A stretch of DNA of 64,000 nucleotides from Clavaria fumosa (lineage: Eukaryota; Basidiomycota; Agaricomycetes; Agaricales; Clavariaceae), in NCBI GenBank assembly GCA_951802425.1, contig OX637799.1:3348001-3412000 (forward strand), read 5' to 3'. Below are positions 31,415-41,830 of this stretch, piece by piece. Position 1 is the stretch's first letter. Each line of letters begins with the position of its first letter. Both the position numbers and the translations under genes were made by a program. The notes under the pieces are model-generated. The model was not told the origin of the DNA and ran no database searches. It was given only the letters and a program-made list of their open reading frames with translations.

Positions 31415-34400
31415 ATTGAATTGTCAGTTGGTTACTTGCGATTGGAGGTCAGTGAGTCACACACAGAGGTGTCACACTATGTGACCATCAATGAAATACT
31501 TCAACGGCAGTCACACTGTGACCAGTGTCGAAGTACTTCAATGCCAGTCACACTGTGACTATTCTTGAGCTTCTCTTTTTTTGCCTTCAGACTTTTTGTA
31601 GACGAACAGTCACCTTCTCAATTGCAACTGGTGAGGCACCCCTCTCTATGCAAGGCTATTCTATTCATCTCAGCTCTCGCATTTTCTGTTTTTATTATTA
31701 TCAAGACAAGCTACTCTCACCTTCAGAAGGAATTCAAGGCAGCAGGGCTGATATTTGGATAGTCAGTGGTACATCTTCACTTCACTTCTTGTTCCAACTG
31801 ACTGTTTTTTTAGAAGTTTTTGAGAGAGAAAGCATCATCGAGAAATGAGGCAATACGCCCGCCATTTGCCCTTGCAGGAAGATTAGAGTGAGCAGAACGG
31901 GCGGTCTGTCGATAGGTACACTGTCTTTACTTCTCACACTTGCTCACCTCTGTTTCTTTTCTCAGAGAAAAAGACTATCACTACGAGATGCCATCAGGAC
32001 CAGACTACACCAAATATTGGTAAATGCATGCGACTCCTGTGTCTGCAGCTCTCAGGCAGTTCAAGACAAGAAGACAGGGAAGGTATCCTCACGTCACCAT
32101 CATTAAACTTCAATTACATCCTTTATCTTGGCCCTGATATATGCCTTGTTAATTGATGATTGGGCCATTGAGCAATGTATTAGTCACAGTTATCTAGGCC
32201 TATATGTTCATCATGATAAGTTACAAGGATAGGCCTATATGTATTTCTCAACCAAAGCTCCTGCAACCAATTCACTTCGATTTTTTTGAAAGGGGTGTGA
32301 CATGTAACACTGACAGCACATGACTTTGAAATACCTCTTGCGTCTTTGAAGCAATCGACATCACATGTTGGAATCATCATTCTCTTACTTCTACCTACAT
32401 CCTGCATATTGCCTCCTCACAATCCTCAAGTAAATGACCAAGTGGACAACCCCTGCTTATGTCAAGCTTCTCAAAGGCAGCCTGGAAGCATATGGGAAGG
32501 CAGACACCAAGGAACATGCTAGTATTGTCAAGGAGATCAAGAGACAAATCTGAGACCTGGCTGAAGCTACGCAGGAACATCCCCCCAATGGCTTAAACCA
32601 GGTAAAGCAGAACTTCACACATCTGATTCACTTATGATTTGATGCTTTCCTTTTGCAGAAAATTCACAACTGGCTGCATAACCATCGCAGGGTTGGGGCA
32701 GGAATGGATAATGGTTCTGATTCTGAGCCAGGTCAAAGGCCAGGCCTCAATATTTGGAAACGCAAAAGGTGGACCTTCTAGAGTGTTGTTGAGCAGCATG
32801 AGAAGGAAAAAATCAATGCCCATGCAGAAGAGCTCTCAAAGGCTGAGAGAGGCACAATAGACTTCTTATCTGCATACTGTTGAGCCAGGACTCAAATTTG
32901 CCAGGAGTTGTCAACACAGGAACAGCTTGAGTATGAAGGCTTGGCTGAGAAGTGGAATACAGAGCCTGTACCATCTAATATTCAAAGAGAGTGAGTGAAT
33001 CTCTGCATGTTATTCATTTGCAACTTATGTCAGCTGTTTCCTTTACTGTAAGATTGGCTTCGTGAAAGTTTATGCATAATGCTTTGGAGTTTTCCCAGTT
33101 GGCCAAAGAGCAGATGGGAGTAGAGATTTTTATGTTGGCTGGTTGGCAAGATGACAAAGGGCAGATCAAGAAGGCAAAGTGAGTGTTTTCCATGAGGTGT
33201 TCTACATTCCTGACTAATGTGTATGTTCTTGAATTTCTCTTAGAGTCCAGACGCCTGGACCCTCCACTGCTGGGTTCAAGGATGTGTTTCAACAAACAGG
33301 AGATGTTGTTTGGCAAAAATGGGATGAGTATTTAGGGGATATGTGGAACAGTAAGTGTGCTCTGTACAATTGTGTCTAAGAAGAGCTCTAATCTGAGTTC
33401 AGAGGATGCAACAAGGCCACAAAATGATGATTGGGATGCTGTGCTTCTCTCTAAGAGAACAGATACAAGTGTCCCATGGGATCTTGCAAAAGACGAGGAT
33501 GGTTGGCCATTACTACCTCTAGAACTGGCACTTCCCTTGGCTCAGCTCAAGGAGATCTTGAGATCATGTTTTACTATTGCATACTGTAAGCTTTTCACAT
33601 TTCATTATTTCATAAATTGAAAAAATGTTGTATTTTGTAGGCAAGAAAAGTAACAACAAGAAGGCTGCTGTTCCATGGCTGCAAATATCTGACAACCCAA
33701 GTGCCTTTATACAAGCACAATACATTCCTAAAGGAGTACACATCCATGAGCCCTCAAAAATGCAATCAGCAGATGTGAGAAGGCTTTGTTCCTTCCTCCA
33801 CCATTGACAAACTCTAGGTCAAAGGGTCCTTGACTTCAAGAATGTTCTACTCACCCATAGGAGAGGGAAGGCCTTAAGGGATGCAGACAAGAGTCATACA
33901 CAAAATACTGACGATGAAGTGTCAAGGCTGTCTCAAACAGCTAAGCATATCCAGCTTGTCTCTGAAGTGTAAGATCTTTTCTCACTTGAAAATATCATTG
34001 GCTAATGTGAGTCAGATCCAGTTCAGAGAAACCAGTCAATAACAGTGATAGAGAAGACACTGATGAAGACCATGCTGGTGATGACAAGGACACTACAGAT
34101 GAAGACAGTGCCAATTATGAAGAGGACACTGATGACGATCACTGTAGACCCCAAGCTAGGTGAAAATCACCATGAAAATAACCCTGAAATGTGGTGAATA
34201 GCAATGGTTTCCCAAGTGAAAATCACCAAGACTAGTTGATAATCAGGCCTTCATTGGGTAGATGAATGGGTGATTTTGGGTGATTTTCACCACATATATG
34301 ACCGAATTCACCTGCTGTTCTCTGGGTGAATAATACTACAATACAAGTGTATTTTAAACTGATCTATAATAGGTGAATTTCACTCTATCACAAGTGCCTT

Positions 34401-34715
34401 TTAAGCTGGTCTAATAGGTGAATTTCACATTAGTTTTTGGGTCATCTTAGCCATAATCTTAGGTGTTTTTCACCTCAAGAAATTACACAAAATTAATTTG
34501 TTGATGATATCTTGAAACTGTATTGGTTGATAATCAGGCAAATGAATGGGTTATTTTTGGCACATATATGACCAAATTCACCTGTGGCTCTCCAGGTGAA
34601 TGTCACTGCTACCAAGCTCATTTTAACTTGATATTTTAGGTGGCTTCTACATGGTTTCAGTGATTTTAACTATATCTCCAAGTATTTTTTTAGCCTTTAA
34701 ATTATGCACTCAGTG

Positions 34716-34800
34716 GGAGTTGAACTCAAGTGCTCATGGAATTGGACTCAACCCATAACTGACCCATAACTGCTGTGTTACCCATTACACTACAGTCCCC
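34716..34800 (-). other. tRNA-like sequence with pol III A and B boxes (SINE-head candidate)
   Basis: The minus strand reads GGGGACTG, then TAGTGTAATGG (34792-34782), which fits the A-box consensus TRGYNNANNGG and sits in a D-arm-like hairpin with GTGT/ACAC stem. AGTTCAACTCC (34726-34716) fits the B box. An 11-bp duplication (CAGTTATGGGT) lies between them and lengthens the spacing to 66 nt. The 3' acceptor strand is not complementary to GGGGACT, so this is not a functional tRNA. A tRNA-derived SINE is the best guess. Confidence 0.4.
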
Positions 34801-34828
34801 ATCTAGACAATAAGATTTTGTGGCTTAA

Positions 34829-35390
34829 TGTCACTCAAATTGAGAGGTGTATCACTCAATATCCTCCAGTTTAATATCACTTAAATTGAGGGGTGTATTG
34901 TATCACTCAAAGTCCTCCAGTTTAATCACTCAAATTGAGGGGTGTATTATATCACTCAATGTCCTTCAGTTTAATATCACTCAAATTAATGGGGTGTATT
35001 GTGTCACTCAATATCCTTCAGTTTAATATCACCCAAATCAAGGGGGTGTTTGTATCACTCAATATCCTCCAGCTTAATATCACCTAAATCAAGGAGGTGT
35101 ATTGTATCACTCAATGTCCTCCAGCTTGATATCACCCAAATCAAGGGGGTGTTTTGTATCACTCAATATCCTCCAGCTTCATATCACCCAAATCAAGGGG
35201 GTGTTTTCTATCACTCAATATCCTCCAGCTTAATATCACTCAAATTGAGAGGTGTTTTGTATCACTCAATATCCTTCAGTTTAATCACTCAAATTGAGAG
35301 GTGTATTATATCACTCAATATCCTCCAGCTTAGTATCACTCAAATTGAGAGGTGTTTTGTATCACTCAATACCCTCCAGCTCAATATCCC
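34829..35390. repeat. Minisatellite, units of about 48-56 bp
   Basis: About eleven diverged tandem units with the core TATCACTCAATATCCTCCAG, then TTTAATATCACTCAAATTGA or a variant, then GGGGTGT. Two neighbouring units at 35105 and 35157 give a period of 52. The open frame through it (Ser/Ile-rich) is a repeat artefact. Confidence 0.85.
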
Positions 35391-35724
35391 TTAATTCCAA
35401 AATCACCCATCACCTGTTTTTTGGGTGAAAGTCATAAATCATCTGACCAGATGGTGATATCCACCTGCTATTGGGTCCATAGTGGATATTGGTGGACAAT
35501 CATATGAGATGGCCAATTTAAATATACTGGAGGTGCAGGAGAGGCAGAGGGATCAATTGCAAGTGGAGAGTGAGGTGGAGAATGATCAGCAGTTTGGCTT
35601 GCTGAAGAAGAAAAGAGCCAGAGATGAGAGGGAGCCTCATCTTCCATACCAAACACAAAGCAAGAGGAAAGCATCCATGGAGGCCAAGCAGTGGGTGCTA
35701 AGACCCAGGGCAAAAAGGCAGTAG

Positions 35725-37230
35725 TTCTTTTTGACAAATGTATATTTATTGATTTCATAGCCCTACAAGTGTGAATAATGCACATTGTAGATTAAGTTTT
35801 CATATCCATGCATTTCAGAAAGGACAATCAAATAAATCAGTATCTTGAGAAATGGCAATCCAATGTCTTTGAATTAGAACATTCTTTAAATCTATGATAT
35901 AGAACTTTACTTTGACAGGTTTTCATTGTTTAAAATCTACCCCTTGTCAAACAAATATCATAGGAAATACAAGAGACATCTCAAGGCATACCTAGTATGT
36001 TGGTTCCTTCATATTATTCTCAAATTGAGTGAATCTATTGAGAGTAACTATCTGGGTAAAGCTGCTGATAACAATGTATTAATATGAGGGGGTGTAAATG
36101 AATGGGAGTTGATCAATGCTGTAGAAATGAAGACAAGGGTGTTAGCATTTGCAAAGGTGGTTTAAGATATACAAGAAGGGGATACTGATGCAGTATGCTT
36201 GCCCATTTTGTAAGAGGCAATTCATTATGACTGAAATAATAATGGTGATTGTTTCCATATGCAGTTTGTTCAATACTTGTAGAGAGGGGATATTTGAAGT
36301 TATGTAGACTGAAGAATAACCATCCAGGCTAAGCCCTTTGTAAAGGCATCTTAATATCAGGTGGTCCAGATGAGTGGGTGGTTCATTGGGGCTAGAAATA
36401 AAATTATATGATCATTATTATTCTGAAATGTCATGATATGCAGGTAGAGCATATTTAACATGGGATTAGGCTTGGAGAATACTAGTCAAGCCCTTCATGA
36501 AGAGGTATTAATATCAAATAATCAACCTCCAGAGGTGTCTGCTGTGACTGGGAACATAGAAAGAAGGCTATGTTGAGTGAAGTAAAACCATCTGGGATAA
36601 CCCCTTGGGAAGGGCATATTCAAATGAAGAAATCCAGATGGGTGGCTCATTGGGGTTGGAATAATAATAGTAGGGTTGCTCAGGATTCATGATTTTGATC
36701 TGTGAGGAAGGGATATTTGACATGAAATGCAGACCTGAGAATGACCATCTCAGCTGAGCCCTTTGTAAAGGCATATTCATATCAGGTAGTCCAGATGGGT
36801 GAGTGGTTTATTGAGGTGGTGAAGATGAGATTATAGACAATACCATTGCAGCAAGTTGTTTCATATTTAGGATAGTAGTATAGAACCTGAAATGCAGCTG
36901 AATTAACTTCTGATGATCTACCTCACAAATCATTTCTGCTGCTGATAAAATAAGAGCAACAGTGCTACTTATACAAGAATATTGAGCTAGCATATACAAG
37001 AGTATTGAGCTTGGATATACAGTCAAGAATGTAGGCTTTGGCTGGGCCTATTTTAAGGGCACCCACAATATCAAGCTATCTGTATTTCTAGATTTAGTTT
37101 TTGGGTGACCTAAGCATATCAGCTGAGCCTATTTGGCTATATCTTGGCCGACGATTGGCTGGGCCTATAAGGTGGCCACCAGTCAAAATGGGCTGGCCCT
37201 ATAAGATGGGGATTGGGTATGCTGAAGGGT
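35725..37230. other. No gene; AT-rich with reiterated short motifs
   Basis: Motifs such as 'AAGGGCATATT..AT' and 'CCAGATGGGTG..TCATTGGGG' recur about every 120-180 bp between 36320 and 36810 (for example CCAGATGAGTGGGTGGTTCATTGGGG and CCAGATGGGTGGCTCATTGGGG variants). This suggests an old, diverged tandem array. No coding content was recognised. Confidence 0.4.
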
Positions 37231-37238
37231 GTGGGAGA

Positions 37239-37550
37239 TAGGCTTGGTCATGAGTCCCGGTCACTCACAGATCTCCACAGGTAAACTCGTGGGAAAACCC
37301 ATGAGTCAGGAAACTTGTGAGTCTGAGTTTGCCTACTGTGGGCTTTTTGAGGATCTTTGAGGATCTGAGTCAATGGTCTTGACAAGATTTTGGCTGGTGA
37401 ATCATCAATTACTTGTGAGTACTTGTGAGTACTTGTCATGAGTACTCATGGGGATGAGTTTCCCACGGATCCAAGTAAGGCCCCATGCACCATGAGTTAC
37501 TCGCACACACGGATCCAGGTGATCCGCGAGTGCACTCGTGACCAAGCCTA
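37239..37550. mobile_element. hAT-type MITE, 312 bp
   Basis: Terminal inverted repeats TAGGCTTGGTCATGAGT (left) and TAGGCTTGGTCACGAGT (right end, inverted) match at 16 of 17 bases. A perfect 8-bp duplication, GTGGGAGA, flanks the element at 37231-37238 and 37551-37558. An 8-bp TSD is diagnostic of the hAT superfamily. The interior has direct repeats of GAGTACTT and no ORF, so it depends on a transposase encoded elsewhere. Confidence 0.8.
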
Positions 37551-37556
37551 GTGGGA

Positions 37557-40266
37557 GATGAACCATTGGGTGGACAAGCAGCTTGCTTCTGGATGAATCC
37601 AGCCCTCGAAATCCCTGTATGCCAGCCCCTTCTTCTCCAAACATGAGAAGGATGAGCTGCAGCTGATTATTGACTACTTGAGGCTGAATGCACACCTGGT
37701 CAAGGACAAGTACCCCCTTCCCTGCATCCGAGACACAGTGGATGTGCTTAAAGGAGCATCGATCTACTCTAAGATTGATGCAAAGGGAGGTTTCCTGTCT
37801 ATGCAGGTCTGGCCCAAGCACCAGCACTGCTGCACCTTCCTGACACCCCGTGGACTCTTCGAACCAGCTGTCATGTGGTTTGGACTGCAGAATGCACCTG
37901 CCACCTTCCAGCGCTTCATGAATCATGTGTTGAGGGAGGAGATTGCAGGAGGACATGTCTGGGCTTATGTGGATGATGTGATTGTGTTTGCAGAGGATTT
38001 GGCAACACACCAGTATTGGATGGATCGGGTCTTGAGGAAGTTTGGAGAGAATGGGTTGTGTCTCAAACTCAGTAAATGTGAGTTTGAGAAGAGTGAGATC
38101 ATCTTCCTGGGGATGAAGATCTCTCACAACTGGCTAGAGCATGACCCAGCCAAGGGTGCAGCAGTCCGAGATTGGCCATGTCCTAGAAATGTGAAGGATG
38201 TCCAGTGGTTCAATGGGATGTTGAACTACCTCTGCCAGCACATCCCGAATTTTTCTGCCTGGGCAAAGCCACTCTTCTGGCTGACTGGGAATGTTCCATG
38301 GAAATGGGAGGAGGAGGAGGAAGCAGCCTTCCGAGATCTCTGCCAGGCACTCATATCAGCCCCAGTCTTGGCTCTGCCTCAGGACAAAGGGAGATGGAAG
38401 GTAGAAACAGACATGAGCAACTTGGTGACTGGAGGAGTTCTCTTGCAGCAGCAGGTGGATGGGACTTGGAGAGTTGTAGACTATATCTCCAAGGCCCTCA
38501 CTGCAGCTGAGAAGAATTATGATGTGTATGACAAGGAGTTCCTGGCTGTAATCCAGGCACTACACGAGTGGCAGGCTTACCTGATTGGGGTGGAAGAGAC
38601 CATCAAAATCTGGACAGATCATGCTAACCTCCAGTACTTCCAGAAGCCCCAGAAGTTGAAACTGAGGCAGGTCCGGTGGGTTGGGGAGCTCCAGTGCTTT
38701 GACTTTGAAATAAAGTACTGCACTGGAAAGTCAAACACAAAGGCAGATGCACTCTCATGGAGGCCAGACTATGGAGAGATGGTGGAGGAGGATGTGCTGA
38801 TACAAGTCTTCCCAGAAGTGGAGACTTGTGTGTCATTCACATCAGAGATGGAGATGCTACTCCAGAAAAATAGCATGGTACACATGCAGAAGCCAGGAGA
38901 GCTGAATGATGAGTGGACAAGAGATTGGATGGGACTCTGGCGGAAGGCCAAAATCACCTGGGTACCCCCAGAGGCACATGAGGCAGTGCTCACCTTTGAG
39001 CATGACCTTCCCATCGTGGGGCACCCAGGGCTACGGAAGCTGAGAGCAGCACTGCTGAGGTCCTACTGGTGGGTGGGGATGGTGAAGGATTCGAATCAGT
39101 ATGCAGGAGGGTGTCAGATGTGCCAGAAGGTGAAGCCCGACCGCACTAGGCACGCAGCTCCACTCCACCCTCACCCTGTGCCCGAAGGGCCTTGGGCAGT
39201 GATCTCTTGGGACATTGTGGGCCCTTCCCCCCTCTCCTGTGGGCACAATGCAATCCTGGTCATTGTGGACAAGTTCACAAAGTGGACCCTCATCAAGGCT
39301 ATCAGTCTTGACCTCACTGGACTTGGTGCCACTCATATCCTCTGAGACCGGGTCTTCCGTGACCATGGAGTTCTGCAGAAAGTTGTGAGTGACTGGGGCA
39401 CCCAGTTTGTGTCTAGGTTCATGAAGGAGTTTTACGGGATGATTGGGGTTAAGGCAAACCCAAGTACAGCCTTCCACCCCCAGACAGATGGACAGATGGA
39501 ACAGGTCAACCAGGAGGTTGAGGTGTACCTCCAGGCCTATGTGGACCACCTACAGGACAACTGGGCAGAATGGCTGTCTACTGCTGAGTTTGTGCTCAAT
39601 AACTGAGAACATTCAGCCACTGGATTCATGCCCTTCTACCTAGAGTATGGCTGGCACCCATGGAATGGTGGAATTTGGCCACCCTCGGAAGTGAACCCTG
39701 CAGCTGATGAGTGGATGGCCAAGCTCATGGAGTCTCGAAGAGCAGCCAGGGAAGCGATGGGGAAAGTGGCAGATGCAATGAAGGCCAGCTATGATAAGGG
39801 AAAGCAGCCAAGTCAGGAATACTCAAAGGGAGACTTAGTCTGGTTGGACACACAGAACTTAAAAATGGACCAACTTTCCAAAAAACTTGACAACAAGCGA
39901 GCAGGGCCCTTTGCTGTTGAAGAGAAGGTTGGACCAGCTGCCTACCAGCTCAAGCTCCCCCAAGTGTGGCAGATACACCAGGTGTTCAATGAGGTGTTGC
40001 TCACTCCATATGTTGCTCCCTCTTTCCCTTCTCAGAGCCTACCTCTGCCCCCCCCTCCCATGATTGATGATGACCACTTGGAGTATGATGTTGAGGCCAT
40101 CCTTGATGTCAAAAAGGTGGGACGTGGGGTGAAGTACTTGGTGAAATGGTTGGGGTATACTGTGGAGGAGAACACTTGGGAACCTTGCCAGAACCTCACC
40201 AATGTGACTCTGCTGCTCTGGGACTTTTTCCAGCAACACCCCGACAAAGCAAGATTGGCTGGTTGA
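37557..40266 (+). pseudogene. pol: TE3a pol remnant: RT, RNase H, integrase, chromodomain
   Basis: Collinear with TE2 pol. RT retains AYVDDVIVF and RNase H retains the ETD...KEF...WTDH...KADAL series. Integrase has H, H, C, C (CQMCQKVK) and the core residues (SWDIVGP, DWGTQF, MEQVNQ). The chromodomain YLVKWLGYTVEENTWEP ends at a TGA at 40264-40266. In-frame TGA codons occur near 37593, 39343 and 39604, each where TE2 has Arg. Many other Arg codons read Trp, Gln or Cys (for example VWAYVDD for VRAYVDD, VQWFNG for VQRFNG). The pattern is that of C-to-T and G-to-A decay at CpG. Not functional. Confidence 0.9.
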
Positions 40267-40292
40267 GACGCCCAGCCTTAAGAGGGGGGTGA

Positions 40293-40594
40293 TGTCAGGA
40301 CCGCTTACATAAGCACCAGAGAAGCAAGAGGGAGGGTTGCAAAAGAGATGTGGGAAGATCATGGGAAAGTCACATGACCCAGATGGGTGGTGGATTATGT
40401 AATGTAAAAGTCACATGACCCAGGCCTGAGCGCATCACATGACTCACGGGTCCGAGTGTGGGAACACCGGCAACTCCCGGGGTTCCTGCTATATATACTA
40501 CATCTTTTTCCTACTTGTACCCTTTTTCCCTTATGTTAGTATCGTCATCATTGACCTTACATTAAGCTGTGTGATTGTGAGACCCAGTCTGATA
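40293..40594 (+). repeat. TE3a 3' LTR (302 bp)
   Basis: Runs TGTCAGGACCGCTTACATAA ... GAGACCCAGTCTGATA. It is clearly related to the TE2 LTR and lies after the polypurine tract. Confidence 0.85.
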
Positions 40595-41539
40595 TGCTGC
40601 TTGGATCCTTCAAGACTGGGTCTTCTGCGACCATGGAGTCCCACAGAAAGTTGTGAGTGACTGAGGAACCCAATTCATGTCCAGATTCATGAGGGAGTTC
40701 TATGGGATGATTGGGGTTAAGGCGAACCTGAGTACAGCCTTCCACCCACAAACAGATGGACAGATGGAATGGGTCAACCAGGAGGTTGAAGTGTATCTCT
40801 GGGCCTATGTTGACCAACTGCAGGATGATTGGGCAGAGTGGCTGTCTACAGTGGAGTCTGCACTCAATAACCATGAGCACTCAGCCACTGGATTCATGCC
40901 TTTCTATCTGGAGTATGGCCAGCACCCTTGAAATGGCAGTATCCAGCCACCTTCTAAGGTGAACCCTGCAGCAGACAAATGGATGGCCAAGCTCACAGAA
41001 TCCTGAAGAGCAGCCAGGGAAGCAATGGGGAAGGCAGCAGATGCGATGAAGGCCAGCTACAATAAGGGAAAGTGCCCAAGTCGTGAATACTCAAAGGGGG
41101 ACTTAGTCTGGCTGGACACTCGGAACCTGAAAATAGATTGACCCTCCAAGAAGCTTGACAACAAGTGGGCTGGACCCTTCACCATTGAAGAAAAAGTTGG
41201 ACCAGCAGCATACCAGCTCAAGCTCCCTCAAGCATGGCACATTCACCAGGTTTTCAATGAGCTGCTACTCACTCCATATGTTGCTCCCTCTTTCCCTTCC
41301 CAGAACTTGCCTCCACCCCCACCCCCCATGATTGATGATGACCACTTGGAGTACAGTATGATGTGGAGGCAGTTCTTGATGTCAAGAAGGTTGGACAGGG
41401 AGTGAAGTATTTGGTGAAGTGGTTGGGATACCCAGTGGAGGAGAACACTTGGGAACCTCGTTGCAACCTCACTAACATTACACTGTTGCTCTGAGACTTC
41501 TTCCAGCAACACCCTGACAAGGCAAAGTTGGCAGGTTGA
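40595..41539 (+). pseudogene. pol: TE3b: second, shorter pol remnant (integrase C-half and chromodomain)
   Basis: Directly after the TE3a LTR the sequence resumes in mid-integrase (equivalent of RDRVFRDHGVPHKVVSD) and runs collinearly to the chromodomain. Stops are present where TE2 has Arg (TES-stop-RAAREAM, KID-stop-PSKK), and a 4-bp duplication shifts the frame at EYSMMW near 41353. The last part (LVKWLGYPVEENTWEP) is readable in another frame. It ends at TGA 41537-41539 and is followed by another polypurine tract and LTR. It is either an independent truncated copy or the product of a deletion between tandem elements. Confidence 0.85.
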
Positions 41540-41830
41540 GACGCCCAACCTTAAGAGGGGGATGATGTCAGGATCGCTTACATAAGCAGGCAAGAGAAGC
41601 CAGCAAAGGATCAGGAAAGAGTTGCAGGAAGATCGTGGGTAAGTCACATGACCAGCACAGCAGACAGATTAGGTAATCATATGTCACGTGACCCAGGCCT
41701 CTGGCGCATCACGTGACGCAAGGGGTCCAAGCATGGGAATGCTGGCAACTCCCGAAGTGCTTGCTATATATACTACAACCTTTTCTTACTTGTACCCTTT
41801 TCCCCTTATGTTAGTATCATCATCATTGAC

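Larger units (their letters stand above)
34147..35478. mobile_element. Putative non-autonomous element with imperfect inverted ends
   Basis: The left end (GACCCCAAGCTAGGTGAAAA, then TCACCAT) and the inverted right end (GGACCCAATAGCAGGTGGAT, then ATCACCAT) share about 22 of 28 bases with small gaps. The interval interrupts a coding region: acidic residues on the left, a basic tail on the right. Inside are many GTGAAAATCACC-type motifs, a tRNA-like head on the minus strand and a satellite. No clean target duplication could be defined, so the class is unknown; a composite of two insertions is possible. Confidence 0.4.
32427..35724 (+). pseudogene. Decayed gene of an uncharacterised Agaricomycete family, split by a repeat insertion
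   Basis: The frame begins MTKWTTPAYVKLLKGSLEAY at 32427. Short exons follow with GT-AG introns (for example 32602-32659): KIHNWLHNHRRVGAGMDN, a basic helical stretch, then an exon with VPWLQISDNPSAFIQAQYIP and HEPSKMQSADVRRLCSF (33625-33807), then FKNVLLTHRRGKALRDAD and an acidic stretch, EDTADDKD-like, ending near 34146. In-frame stops occur in most exons (TGA after QI near 32550, for example). A Lys/Arg-rich tail (LLKKKRARDEREPHLP to LRPRAKRQ, 35482-35724) resumes after a 1.3-kb insertion. I recognise the VPW...EPSK pattern as a repeated uncharacterised Agaricomycete family, from memory; no function is known to me. Confidence 0.4.
37551..40594 (+). mobile_element. TE3a: 5'-truncated, decayed relative of TE2
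   Basis: This copy begins within pol, at the residues equivalent to about 577 of the TE2 polyprotein, and continues to a 3' LTR (40293-40594). 5' LTR, gag and protease are absent. The polypurine tract before the LTR (AAGAGGGGGGTGA) is identical to that of TE2. The left edge coincides with the hAT MITE target duplication. The protein differs from TE2 by many Arg-to-Trp/Gln/Cys changes and several TGA stops. Confidence 0.88.

Noticed and set aside
34716..34800. A functional tRNA gene
   Set aside because: A and B boxes fit but the acceptor stem does not pair and the middle carries an 11-bp duplication; kept only as a tRNA-like SINE-head candidate.
34829..35390. CRISPR array
   Set aside because: Units are contiguous and diverged with no unique spacers, and the genome is eukaryotic; it is a minisatellite.
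34999..35394. 131-codon plus-strand frame with repeated CYHSISSSLISPKSRG-like peptides
   Set aside because: It is the translation of the minisatellite units.
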